A program made the translations under genes and the position numbers. The notes beneath the pieces were generated by a model, which made no database searches, was not told the origin of the DNA, and was given only the letters and a program-made list of their open reading frames with translations. 21,069 bases of DNA. Origin: an uncultured Haemophilus sp. (GTDB lineage: Bacteria; Pseudomonadota; Gammaproteobacteria; Enterobacterales; Pasteurellaceae). The stretch spans positions 1-21,069 of the forward strand of contig NZ_CAJLNI010000019.1 of the NCBI RefSeq assembly GCF_905207935.1. Direction: 5' to 3'. Positions 7,080 to 13,819 of this stretch are shown here, piece after piece (positions within the stretch are counted from its first letter, which is position 1; every line of letters begins with the position of its first letter).

Positions 7080-7508
7080 TTATTCCTCCACCACTAAGCC
7101 CATTGAGCGAGCAGTACCAGCAATTGATTTCATTTTAGTTTCGATAGTCGCGCCAGTCATATCTGCTGCTTTAGTTTCAGCGATTTGACGAACTTGATCT
7201 AAAGTTACTTTACCCACTTTATCTTTGTTCGGTTTACCAGAACCAGATTTGATACCTGCAGCTTTTTTCAATAATACTGCTGCTGGTGGAGTTTTAGTAA
7301 TGAAAGTGAATGAACGGTCTGCATATACAGTGATAACAACTGGAATTGGTAAACCTTTTTCAATGCTCTCAGTACGAGCGTTGAATGCTTTACAGAATTC
7401 CATGATGTTCACACCTTGTTGACCTAATGCTGGACCAACTGGTGGTGATGGGTTTGCCATACCAGCTGCAACTTGCAACTTAACGTATGCTTGGACTTTT
7501 TTTGCCAT
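7080..7508 (-). CDS. rplK: 50S ribosomal protein L11
   Basis: Binds the GTPase-associated region of 23S rRNA and is needed for stringent-factor activation. At 142 residues it has the standard length. The N-terminal proline-rich GMANPSPPVGPALGQQGVNIMEFCKAFN block is diagnostic, as is the central SFTFITKTPPAAVLLKKAAG. The start is set by AGAGGA (7518-7523), about 10 bases upstream. First gene of a two-gene operon with rplA. A good sigma-70 promoter (7572-7600) and a hairpin resembling the L1 target (7528-7554) lie in the leader. Upstream nusG ends in its own terminator, so rplKA is a separate unit. Confidence 0.99.
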   Translation of the reverse strand: MAKKVQAYVKLQVAAGMANPSPPVGPALGQQGVNIMEFCKAFNARTESIEKGLPIPVVITVYADRSFTFITKTPPAAVLLKKAAGIKSGSGKPNKDKVGKVTLDQVRQIAETKAADMTGATIETKMKSIAGTARSMGLVVEE

Positions 7509-7527
7509 TTTTTAGTTTCCTCTAAAT

Positions 7528-7554
7528 GGGTGATAACGCCGAAATCGGCTCCCC
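7528..7554 (-). promoter_or_regulatory. Probable L1-binding autoregulatory hairpin in the rplKA leader
   Basis: Reading the minus strand, GGGG, then A, then GCC/GGC closing a short loop, then the unpaired GTTATCA, then CCC. This gives two short helices around an asymmetric internal loop. The same layout occurs in the L1 site of 23S rRNA (a GGUGG/CCACC helix, then a GAGGC/GCC helix with a long 3'-side bulge). It is 20 bases upstream of the rplK ATG, where L1 repression of this operon is expected. Assignment is by structure and position only. Confidence 0.65.
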
Positions 7555-7571
7555 TGTTAATTAAAGGCTGT

Positions 7572-7600
7572 ATTTTAATTAATCAGCCTCGAAATATCAA
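7572..7600 (-). promoter_or_regulatory. Sigma-70 promoter of rplK-rplA
   Basis: TTGATA (7600-7595), a 17-base spacer and TAAAAT (7577-7572), five matches of six in each hexamer. A start near 7565 would give a leader of about 57 bases that includes the L1-like hairpin. Confidence 0.75.
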
Positions 7601-7615
7601 GTAGAAAAACTACTC

Positions 7616-7649
7616 GAAAAACAACCGCACTTTATTGCTTAAGTGCGGT
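7616..7649 (-). terminator. nusG terminator, inverted USS pair
   Basis: USS cores at 7624-7632 and 7641-7649 form a 9-bp stem with an 8-base loop. On the minus strand it is followed by TTGTTTTT. It lies about 30 bases after the nusG stop and upstream of the rplK promoter, so it separates secE-nusG from rplKA. Confidence 0.85.
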
Positions 7650-7679
7650 CATTAAATCTCTTGTTTTGGAAAAGGGAAA

Positions 7680-8237
7680 TTAACGTGTTTTTTCCACTTG
7701 ACCAAATTCAAGCTCAACTGGTGTTGCACGACCGAAGATAGATACAGACACTTTTAAGCGACCTTTTTCGTAATCCACTTCTTCAACCGTACCATTAAAG
7801 TCAGCAAATGGACCTTCTGTCACACGCACTTCTTCACCTGGTTGATATTCTTTACGATGACGTGGTTTTTCAGCACTTTGCTCTAAACGATTTAAAATTA
7901 AATCTGCTTCACGTTTAGAAATTGGCGCTGGCTTATCTGGTGTACCACCGATAAAGCCCATTACACGTGGTACACTTTTCACTAAGTGCCATGTGTCATC
8001 ATTCATTGCCATTTCAACTAATACATAGCCAGGGAAGAATTTACGTTCACTTTTACGACGTTTACCTGCTACGTTTTCAACGACTTCTTCAGTCGGCACT
8101 AACACTTCGCCAAACTGATCTTCCATTTGTTGTTGTTTGATATATTCACGCAATGTGATTGCAACACGACTCTCAAAGCCTGAGAATGCTTGCAATACAT
8201 ACCAACGTTTTTTGGATACGTTTTCAGTTTCGCTCAT
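7680..8237 (-). CDS. nusG: Transcription termination/antitermination factor NusG
   Basis: Travels with RNA polymerase, suppresses pausing, and links polymerase to Rho or to the ribosome through S10. The 185 residues are close to E. coli (181). The NGN domain spans about 9-120 (RWYVLQAFSGFE; KFFPGYVLVEM; PRVMGFIGG), followed by a KOW domain (about 133-165, GEEVRVTEGPFADFNGTV). The start lies one base after the secE stop. I see no good Shine-Dalgarno, so coupling to secE is likely. This secE-nusG pair is conserved in bacteria, but here it is not followed by a shared rplK transcript. Confidence 0.98.
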   Translation of the reverse strand: MSETENVSKKRWYVLQAFSGFESRVAITLREYIKQQQMEDQFGEVLVPTEEVVENVAGKRRKSERKFFPGYVLVEMAMNDDTWHLVKSVPRVMGFIGGTPDKPAPISKREADLILNRLEQSAEKPRHRKEYQPGEEVRVTEGPFADFNGTVEEVDYEKGRLKVSVSIFGRATPVELEFGQVEKTR

Positions 8238-8238
8238 T

Positions 8239-8655
8239 TTAGAATCTCAAATCAGTTAAGAAGTTAATCAATGCAATGATAATTGAATCAATTGCCCAGA
8301 AGAATAAAGAGGTAAGCACGGTTACCGCAATAACGATTAAAGTTGTTTGACGTGTTTCTGCACGAGTTGGCCATACCACTTTACGACCTTCAACTTTTGC
8401 TTCGCTAAAGAATGTACGAGCTTTTGTACCTTGATTAGTAATTGCAGCTAAACCAAAGGCAATTAATAAAGCGACAACTACGCCAACTACACGTACAGGT
8501 AAAGAGAAGGCGTCTTTAAAATAAACGTTACCAATTGCTGCAGCGGTAAAAAATGCCACAGAAAGAATCCAAAGAAGCGTGTTTAAGCCTTTTGATTTTC
8601 CTTCTACGACTTGTTCTTGGTCGTGTTTCTTTTTCTCAACAATTTCAGTTGCCAT
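8239..8655 (-). CDS. secE: Preprotein translocase subunit SecE
   Basis: Essential inner-membrane subunit of the SecYEG channel. The 138 residues carry three hydrophobic segments, about 24-46, 52-73 and 104-134, as in the three-span E. coli protein (127 residues). The conserved cytoplasmic amphipathic helix and hinge (FFSEAKVEGRKVVWPTRAETRQT, 82-104) is clear. The start ATG has GGAT about 7 bases upstream. An extended -10 promoter is visible at 8714-8722. clpX ends 121 bases upstream on the same strand without a convincing hairpin terminator, so some secE message may come from clpPX. I see no tRNA-Trp or tufB upstream, unlike E. coli. Confidence 0.97.
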   Translation of the reverse strand: MATEIVEKKKHDQEQVVEGKSKGLNTLLWILSVAFFTAAAIGNVYFKDAFSLPVRVVGVVVALLIAFGLAAITNQGTKARTFFSEAKVEGRKVVWPTRAETRQTTLIVIAVTVLTSLFFWAIDSIIIALINFLTDLRF

Positions 8656-8713
8656 AAGTGAATCCGTATAAAATAAGGGATAAATAATTTTTAGATTAAT
8701 TTCAGAACGTGCG

Positions 8714-8722
8714 ATTGTAGCA
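8714..8722 (-). promoter_or_regulatory. Extended -10 promoter of secE-nusG
   Basis: TGCTACAAT on the minus strand is an extended -10 element with five of six matches to TATAAT. No good -35 is found 16-18 bases upstream, which extended -10 promoters tolerate. The predicted leader is about 50 bases. Confidence 0.55.
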
Positions 8723-8763
8723 TTTTCTTTCGGGATTGCCTATGAAAAATGTTAGAAAAAACA

Positions 8764-8772
8764 ACCGCACTT
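8764..8772 (-). repeat. Uptake signal sequence (single), after clpX
   Basis: A perfect 9-mer, in the minus orientation, 5 bases after the clpX stop. It has no inverted partner, so it does not form the USS-type terminator seen after most genes here. A T run follows it on the minus strand. Confidence 0.95.
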
Positions 8773-8776
8773 TCTG

Positions 8777-10015
8777 TTAATTTTTATATTCGAGCTTCGG
8801 TGGTTTGTTATCAACGATGGTTTCTTCATCCACAATCACTTTTTGCAAGTTTTCGATTGAAGGTAAATCATACATCGTATCTAACAATACAGCCTCAACG
8901 ATTGAGCGTAAACCACGCGCACCGGTTTTACGTTCAAGGGCTTTTTTCGCCATCGCTTTTAATGCTTCTGGGGTGAATTCAAGTTCCACATCTTCTAAGC
9001 CAAATAATGCTTGATATTGTTTGGTCAGTGCATTTTTCGGTTGAGTAAGGATCTGAATCAACGCCTCTTCATCCAATTCGCTTAATGGCGCAATCATTGG
9101 AAGACGACCAATAAATTCTGGAATCAAGCCAAATTTCATTAAATCATCCGGCTCAACTTGACGGAATAATTCAGAAAGATTTTCTTTCTCTTCTTCCTTC
9201 TCTACTTTCGCATCAAAACCAATCCCAGTATCAGTTTGTGTACGCTTACCGATAATTTTATCTAAGCCAGCAAATGCCCCACCACAAATAAAGAGGATTT
9301 TTGAGGTATCCACTTTCAACATTTCTTGTTGAGGGTGTTTACGTCCGCCTTGTGGAGGCACAGACGCAATAGTGCCTTCAATTAATTTTAACAAGGCTTG
9401 TTGCACACCTTCACCAGACACATCGCGAGTAATAGACGCACCTTCTGATTTACGGCTGATTTTATCAATTTCATCAATATAGATAATGCCCTGCTCTGCT
9501 TTTTCTGTATCATAATCGCAGTTTTGCAATAATTTTTGCAGAACATTTTCCACGTCTTCGCCCACATAACCAGCTTCAGTTAACGTCGTCGCATCAGCCA
9601 TAGCAAAAGGTACATTTAAACGACGCGCTAAGGTTTGTGCTAATAAGGTTTTACCGCTACCTGTTGGACCAATTAACAAGATGTTACTTTTACCTAATTC
9701 CACATCATTGCTTTGGTGGTTCGTGCGTAAGCGTTTATAGTGATTGTAAACCGCCACTGACAAGACTTTTTTCGCATAATCTTGCCCAATCACATAATCA
9801 TCTAAGTGTGCACGAATTTCGTGTGGGGTTGGTAATTTTTCTTCAACTGCCAGTTCGCTAGGTGTTTCGATTTCTCCACTGTCTTCCAACATACTGTGGC
9901 AAAGCTCGATACACTCGTTACAAATATAACCATCTGTACCCGCAATTAATTTACCTACTTCACTTTTTTCTCTTCCGCAGAAAGAACAGTGAAGATCGTT
10001 ATCATTTGTTGTCAT
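8777..10015 (-). CDS. clpX: ATP-dependent Clp protease, unfoldase subunit ClpX
   Basis: AAA+ hexamer that unfolds tagged substrates and feeds them to ClpP. The N-terminal zinc-binding domain has C10, C13, C32 and C35. Walker A GPTGSGKT is at 116-123, pore loop GYVG at 149-152, Walker B IIYIDEID at 177-184, RKH loop at 225-227 and the ClpP-docking IGF tripeptide at 265-267. GLIPEFIGRLP and the sensor-2 region KTGARGLRS are present. The 412 residues are slightly fewer than E. coli (424) because the C-terminal tail is shorter. It starts 9 bases after the clpP stop with AAGGAT as ribosome binding site, so clpP-clpX is one transcript. Confidence 0.99.
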   Translation of the reverse strand: MTTNDNDLHCSFCGREKSEVGKLIAGTDGYICNECIELCHSMLEDSGEIETPSELAVEEKLPTPHEIRAHLDDYVIGQDYAKKVLSVAVYNHYKRLRTNHQSNDVELGKSNILLIGPTGSGKTLLAQTLARRLNVPFAMADATTLTEAGYVGEDVENVLQKLLQNCDYDTEKAEQGIIYIDEIDKISRKSEGASITRDVSGEGVQQALLKLIEGTIASVPPQGGRKHPQQEMLKVDTSKILFICGGAFAGLDKIIGKRTQTDTGIGFDAKVEKEEEKENLSELFRQVEPDDLMKFGLIPEFIGRLPMIAPLSELDEEALIQILTQPKNALTKQYQALFGLEDVELEFTPEALKAMAKKALERKTGARGLRSIVEAVLLDTMYDLPSIENLQKVIVDEETIVDNKPPKLEYKN

Positions 10016-10024
10016 GTTAAATCC

Positions 10025-10606
10025 TTAACGTTTAATCAACACATCGTCCACTAAGCCGTAAGCTTTTGCTTCTTCCGCCGACATAAAGTTATCACGATCT
10101 GTGTCTTTTTCGATACGTTCGATGCTTTGACCAGTATGGAAAGCAAGACGCTCGTTTAAGGTTTGTTTAATTTTTAAAATTTCTTGTGCGTGGATCTGAA
10201 TATCTGATGCTTGTCCACGGAAACCACCTAACGGTTGGTGAATCATCACTCGTGCATTCGGTAATGCAGCTCGTTTTCCTGCTGCACCTCCTGCAAGTAA
10301 AAATGCGCCCATTGAGCAAGCTTGGCCAATGCAAAGAGTACGCACATCCGGTTTAATAAATTGCATGGTATCGTAAATTGCCATACCCGCAGTCACTGAA
10401 CCGCCCGGTGAGTTAATATAAATATTGATATCTTTTTTCGGATCTTCTGATTCTAAGAAAAGTAGCTGTGCCACGATCAAATTTGCCATACGATCTTCTA
10501 CTTCACCACTCAAGAAGATCACGCGCTCTTTTAATAGGCGGGAATAAATGTCGTACGAACGTTCACCACGAGAGGTTTGTTCGACAACCATAGGAATTAC
10601 ACTCAT
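10025..10606 (-). CDS. clpP: ATP-dependent Clp protease, proteolytic subunit ClpP
   Basis: Serine peptidase that forms the double heptameric chamber used with ClpX. The catalytic triad is visible: S98 in GQACSMGAF, H123 in MIHQPLGG and D168 in EKDTDRDNF. The 193 residues match mature family members; the first residues MSVIPMVVEQTSRGERSYD correspond to the mature E. coli N-terminus with little propeptide. AGGGGC lies about 6 bases before the ATG. The upstream gap has TAGAAT (-10 like) with a poor -35 and a short TCGGG/CCCGA inverted repeat, so an own promoter is likely but not well defined. It follows tig, whose transcript ends in a hairpin in that gap. Confidence 0.99.
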   Translation of the reverse strand: MSVIPMVVEQTSRGERSYDIYSRLLKERVIFLSGEVEDRMANLIVAQLLFLESEDPKKDINIYINSPGGSVTAGMAIYDTMQFIKPDVRTLCIGQACSMGAFLLAGGAAGKRAALPNARVMIHQPLGGFRGQASDIQIHAQEILKIKQTLNERLAFHTGQSIERIEKDTDRDNFMSAEEAKAYGLVDDVLIKR

Positions 10607-10661
10607 TTTTGCCCCTAAATATGTGCTAAAAAATCGGGCAATATTCTACCCGAAAATCAGT

Positions 10662-10709
10662 AAAAACAAAATGCGGTCGATTTTCATTGAAAAAAAACGA
10701 CCGCACTTT
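10662..10709 (-). terminator. tig terminator, USS with one degenerate arm
   Basis: A full USS (10700-10708) pairs with a degenerate copy (AAATGCGGT near 10669), giving a 12-bp stem with one mismatch (10668-10679 with 10698-10709) and an 18-base loop. On the minus strand it is followed by GTTTTTAC. It sits between tig and clpP. Confidence 0.8.
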
Positions 10710-10751
10710 TCGATGATATACCTGTGAATTTAATTCACGTTCTATCAATTA

Positions 10752-12050
10752 TTATGCTTGTGGATTCATGATCTCATCAAATGAAGACGCTTTTTCAGTC
10801 ACTTGAGCTTTAGCAAGAACGGCATCAACTGCTTGTTCTTCTAATACTACATTGCGAATGTTGTTCATTAACTCTTCATTTTTACTGTAATATTCAACTA
10901 CTTCAGCTGGTTGTTCGTAAGCAGAAGCGATATCCGCGATCATTGCTTTCGCACGTTCTTCATCCGCTTTCAATTCGTTTGATTTGATCACTTCAGAGAA
11001 TAATAAACCGACTTGAACACGACGTTTTGCATCAGCTTCAAATAATTCACGTGGTAATTGTGCAGCTTGTTGTGCATTGCCACCGAAACGTTGCGCTGCT
11101 TGGTTACGTAACACATTGATTTCTTCTTCTACTGCAGAAGCTGGAACATCAATTGGGTTTTGTTCGATTAAACCGTTGATGACTTGTTGTTTAACGCGAG
11201 AAACTAATGCGTTTTTCAATTCACGTTCCATGTTTTTACGGATTTCTGCACGTAAATCTGCCACAGTTTTGGTGTTTGGACCAAATTTAGCAACGAATTC
11301 ATCTGTTAATTCTGGTAATTCCATTTCTTCTACTTTTTTCAAGGTGATCGCAAATTTTGCATCTTTACCTTTTAAGTTTTCAGAATGGTATTCCGCTGGG
11401 AAAGTCACATTGATATCGAATTGTTCGCCTGCTTTGTGGCCTACGATGCCCTCTTCAAAACCAGGGATCATACGACCTTGGCCCATGAATAGAACGAAAT
11501 CAGTTGCTTTACCGCCTTCGAATTCTTCGCCATCTACTGAACCAACGAAGTCGATGGTTACGCGTGAATCTGCTTTCGCTGCAGCTTTGCTTTCAGCCCA
11601 AGTCGCTTGTTGTTTACGTAATACATCGATCATTTTATCGATATCAGCTTCAGTGATTTCAACAGTTGGTTTCTCAACTTTGATGTTTTCTAAGCCTTTT
11701 AATTCAACTTCTGGGTACACTTCGAAAGTTGCAGTGAATGATAAATCTTTACCAGGTTCGAACGTTTCGATAGCGAAAGTTGGACGACCTGCGATGTTGA
11801 TTTTCTCAGCGATTACTGCATCAAAGAAATGACGTGGTAATAAATCGTTTAATACATCTTGACGGATTGATGCGCCAAAACGTTGTTCAATGATGTGAGC
11901 TGGCACGTGACCTTTACGGAAACCATCAACACGTACATTTTTTGCTGCACGTTTGAATTCTTCACGAGTTGCTTTTTCTACAGCTTCAGCTGGAACGGTG
12001 ATCGTCACACGACGCTCTAAACCTTGAGTTGTTTCAATATTTAATGACAT
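10752..12050 (-). CDS. tig: Trigger factor, ribosome-associated chaperone
   Basis: Binds L23 at the exit tunnel and protects nascent chains; it has peptidyl-prolyl isomerase activity. The 432 residues equal the E. coli length and align throughout. The ribosome-docking signature GFRKGHVP is at 43-50, the FKBP-type domain at about 150-245 (VTIDFVGSVDGEEFEGG, then FVLFMGQGRMIPGFEEG), and the remainder is the helical C-terminal arms. I place the start at ATG 12050 with GAGG 6 bases upstream. An in-frame TTG at 12062 overlaps that Shine-Dalgarno and would add four residues absent from the family. A promoter lies at 12129-12157. tig, clpP and clpX keep the widespread order, but each junction differs: tig ends in a hairpin, while clpP and clpX are joined. 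Confidence 0.98.
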   Translation of the reverse strand: MSLNIETTQGLERRVTITVPAEAVEKATREEFKRAAKNVRVDGFRKGHVPAHIIEQRFGASIRQDVLNDLLPRHFFDAVIAEKINIAGRPTFAIETFEPGKDLSFTATFEVYPEVELKGLENIKVEKPTVEITEADIDKMIDVLRKQQATWAESKAAAKADSRVTIDFVGSVDGEEFEGGKATDFVLFMGQGRMIPGFEEGIVGHKAGEQFDINVTFPAEYHSENLKGKDAKFAITLKKVEEMELPELTDEFVAKFGPNTKTVADLRAEIRKNMERELKNALVSRVKQQVINGLIEQNPIDVPASAVEEEINVLRNQAAQRFGGNAQQAAQLPRELFEADAKRRVQVGLLFSEVIKSNELKADEERAKAMIADIASAYEQPAEVVEYYSKNEELMNNIRNVVLEEQAVDAVLAKAQVTEKASSFDEIMNPQA

Positions 12051-12128
12051 TTGTAACCTCAATTAATGTTGCACTCGGTAAAAACCACACCGAACACGTT
12101 ATTGTTTGTAAAAATAAAAAACCGCCAA

Positions 12129-12157
12129 ATTATAGCGAAAGAAAATCAAACAGTCGA
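12129..12157 (-). promoter_or_regulatory. Sigma-70 promoter of tig
   Basis: TCGACT (12157-12152, four of six) and a perfect TATAAT (12134-12129), separated by 17 bases. The predicted leader is about 70 bases and contains a small TCGGT/ACCGA stem. Confidence 0.7.
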
Positions 12158-12225
12158 TAGAAACCGGAAAATTCAATAGAAAACCCGCTAAAATTGCACA
12201 ATTTATCAACAATTTTTGATAAAGA

Positions 12226-12257
12226 AAAAAGTGCGGTCAAAAATAACCGCACTTTTT
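12226..12257 (-). terminator. kbp terminator, inverted USS pair
   Basis: A perfect 12-bp stem (12226-12237 with 12246-12257) contains two USS cores and an 8-base loop. On the minus strand it ends in a run of Ts. It begins 6 bases after the kbp stop and lies upstream of the tig promoter. Confidence 0.92.
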
Positions 12258-12263
12258 ATCGAA

Positions 12264-12704
12264 TTATAAACCTTTCGGTAAACGAATTTTTTGACCTGGG
12301 AAAATCTTATCCGCGTCTTTAATCACTTCTTTGTTCGCTTCAACGATAGCGGTATATTTCGCGCCATTTCCGTAAGCTTTCTCAGCGATTTTCCACAAGG
12401 TGTCACCTTTTTGGATTACATAGAATGTTTCATCACTGCCTAAGGTTTCACCGTTATTGATGCTTGCATCGCTTGTTACTGAGTGGATACCTTGAATGTT
12501 ACCCGCCATTAATACTGCTTTTTCTAATGCTGCTGCAGTTGATGCCACACCTTGGATATTTGCTACACCATTTTCAACGGTAACAGATAAGTTTTCCACG
12601 CCTGGATTGTCTTCTGCGATGTGTTGAGTCACTGCTTTAGACGCCTCTTCTTCTTTAGAGAAAACTTTCTTACCAATGTCACTGACAAAATCAAATAAAC
12701 CCAT
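12264..12704 (-). CDS. kbp: BON-LysM protein Kbp (YgaU), potassium-binding type
   Basis: A 146-residue protein with a BON domain (about 20-88) followed by a LysM domain (about 93-143: FYVIQKGDTLWKIAEKAYGN, then ANKEVIKDADKIFPGQKIRLP). The order, length and N-terminus MGLFDFVSDIGKK match E. coli Kbp/YgaU (149 residues), which binds K+ and is expressed under osmotic and stationary-phase stress. There is no signal peptide, so a cytoplasmic location is expected despite the LysM domain. AAGGAAC lies about 7 bases before the ATG. A spaced inverted repeat (12730-12763) sits just upstream. The gene is monocistronic and divergent from ypfJ. Confidence 0.92.
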   Translation of the reverse strand: MGLFDFVSDIGKKVFSKEEEASKAVTQHIAEDNPGVENLSVTVENGVANIQGVASTAAALEKAVLMAGNIQGIHSVTSDASINNGETLGSDETFYVIQKGDTLWKIAEKAYGNGAKYTAIVEANKEVIKDADKIFPGQKIRLPKGL

Positions 12705-12729
12705 TTTAAAGTTCCTTTTGTATGTTTGT

Positions 12730-12763
12730 TTAAGGGATTATTACGATACTGAAATTCCCTTAA
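12730..12763. repeat. Spaced inverted repeat in the kbp-ypfJ divergent region
   Basis: TTAAGGGA (12730-12737) and TCCCTTAA (12756-12763) are perfect 8-base inverted copies 18 bases apart. They lie 26 bases upstream of kbp and about 120 bases upstream of ypfJ. It could be an operator or a 5'-leader hairpin of kbp. Confidence 0.6.
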
Positions 12764-12824
12764 GAAGTCTATAAATCAGAGTGTAAAGCTATGTAAATAT
12801 TCCAAGAAAACTGATCTAAAATTG

Positions 12825-12833
12825 ACCGCACTT
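12825..12833 (-). repeat. Uptake signal sequence (single), ypfJ upstream region
   Basis: A perfect 9-mer, in the minus orientation, preceded by TTG and followed closely by TAGAAT (12836-12841), a possible -10 of ypfJ. The USS therefore sits where the promoter spacer would be. Confidence 0.95.
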
Positions 12834-12881
12834 TGATAGAATACGCCGATTTTTAATTTACTCACTCAGAAAGGACAAATT

Positions 12882-13718
12882 ATGCGTTGGGAAGGTCGTA
12901 GAGAAAGCTCAAATATTGAAGATAGACGTGGCTCTGGCGGCGGTAACTTTGGTGGCGGAAAAGGCACCGGTGTGCTCGGTATTATCATTCTTTTAGTCGG
13001 CGCTTATTATGGCGTGGATCTTTCAAGCTTAGTGGGTACACCTGATTTTTCAGGACAAAGCTCTCAACAATTAGAAACCCAAGAAGAACAGCAGCTTGCG
13101 AGTCTTTCTAAAGTTGTATTAGCTGATACTGAAACCGTTTGGGGACAATATTTCAGACAAATGGGGAAAACCTATAGCGAGCCAACCATGGTACTTTACA
13201 ATGGTGTAACGCCAACCGCTTGTGGTACGGGTCAATCTGCAATGGGCCCATTCTACTGCCCGAGCGATCGCAAGGTTTACCTTGATTTATCATTCTATAA
13301 TGAAATGAAAAATAAACTGGGTGCAGCGGGTGATTCAGCCTTTGCTTATGTGATTGCGCACGAAGTCGGTCACCATGTACAAAATATGCTTGGTATTCTG
13401 CCGCAAGTGAATCGCGCACAACAAAGCAGCGATCGTAAAACAGCAAATCAACTTTCTGTTCAATTAGAACTTCAAGCTGACTGTTTCGCCGGTGTTTGGG
13501 CGAGCCAAGCGGTGAAAAGTGGTTTATTTGAACGCGGTGATGAAGAGAAAGCGTTTAATGCAGCAGAAGCTGTGGGCGATGACCGTTTACAAAAACGCAG
13601 CCAAGGTTATGTGGTACCGGATAGCTTCACTCACGGCACATCTGCACAGCGTCTAGAATGGTTCAGAAAAGGCTTACAAAGTGCCAACCCTTCTGTATGT
13701 AATACCTTTAACCAATAA
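12882..13718 (+). CDS. ypfJ: YpfJ-type neutral zinc metallopeptidase
   Basis: A membrane-anchored predicted zinc peptidase, 278 residues. The N-terminus is polar and Gly-rich (MRWEGRRESSNIEDRRGSGGG), followed by one hydrophobic segment (about 31-44), a linker and the peptidase domain. The zinc motif HEVGH is at 160-164, and LELQADCFAGVW (195-206) supplies the likely third ligand. Cys residues occur at 114, 126, 201 and 273. This matches the family of E. coli YpfJ; physiological substrates are unknown. AAGGA (12871-12875) lies 6 bases before the ATG. Its own terminator follows. It is divergent from kbp and convergent with ileS, so it is probably a single-gene unit. Confidence 0.92.
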   Translation: MRWEGRRESSNIEDRRGSGGGNFGGGKGTGVLGIIILLVGAYYGVDLSSLVGTPDFSGQSSQQLETQEEQQLASLSKVVLADTETVWGQYFRQMGKTYSEPTMVLYNGVTPTACGTGQSAMGPFYCPSDRKVYLDLSFYNEMKNKLGAAGDSAFAYVIAHEVGHHVQNMLGILPQVNRAQQSSDRKTANQLSVQLELQADCFAGVWASQAVKSGLFERGDEEKAFNAAEAVGDDRLQKRSQGYVVPDSFTHGTSAQRLEWFRKGLQSANPSVCNTFNQ

Positions 13719-13725
13719 GATCTTT

Positions 13726-13751
13726 AAGGCTGATTAATATCAGCCTTTTTT
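13726..13751 (+). terminator. ypfJ terminator
   Basis: AAGGCTGAT (13726-13734), loop TAAT, ATCAGCCTT (13739-13747) and a run of six Ts: a perfect 9-bp stem starting 8 bases after the stop. It is one of the few terminators here that does not contain a USS. Confidence 0.93.
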
Positions 13752-13773
13752 ATTTCTGTTCATTTAAACATAA

Positions 13774-13803
13774 AAAAGAGCGGTCAATTTTGACCGCTCT
13801 TTT
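13774..13803 (-). terminator. ileS terminator (GAGCGGTCAA type), bidirectional
   Basis: A perfect 14-base inverted repeat (13774-13787 with 13790-13803) with A/T tails on both sides, usable from either strand. The minus-strand side ends in a run of Ts after the ileS stop. It shares the core AAAAGAGCGGTCAA with the yqhD terminator. Confidence 0.92.
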
Positions 13804-13819
13804 CTTCATGATTTTAAGC

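Noticed and set aside
8656..8776. tRNA-Trp or tufB expected upstream of secE by analogy with E. coli
   Set aside because: The 121-base gap has no cloverleaf and no EF-Tu sequence; clpX lies upstream.
10620..10660. Possible heat-shock (sigma-32) promoter or attenuator upstream of clpP
   Set aside because: A CCCGAT-like -10 is present but no matching CTTGAA at the right distance; the 5-bp TCGGG/CCCGA repeat is too weak to call.
11077..11832. A 251-codon open frame on the plus strand opposite tig
   Set aside because: The minus strand encodes unambiguous full-length trigger factor here; the antisense frame is a codon-bias shadow with no recognisable domain or ribosome binding site.
12051..12062. 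TTG start for tig four codons upstream
   Set aside because: It lies at the GAGG ribosome binding site of the ATG at 12050 and adds residues absent from the family.
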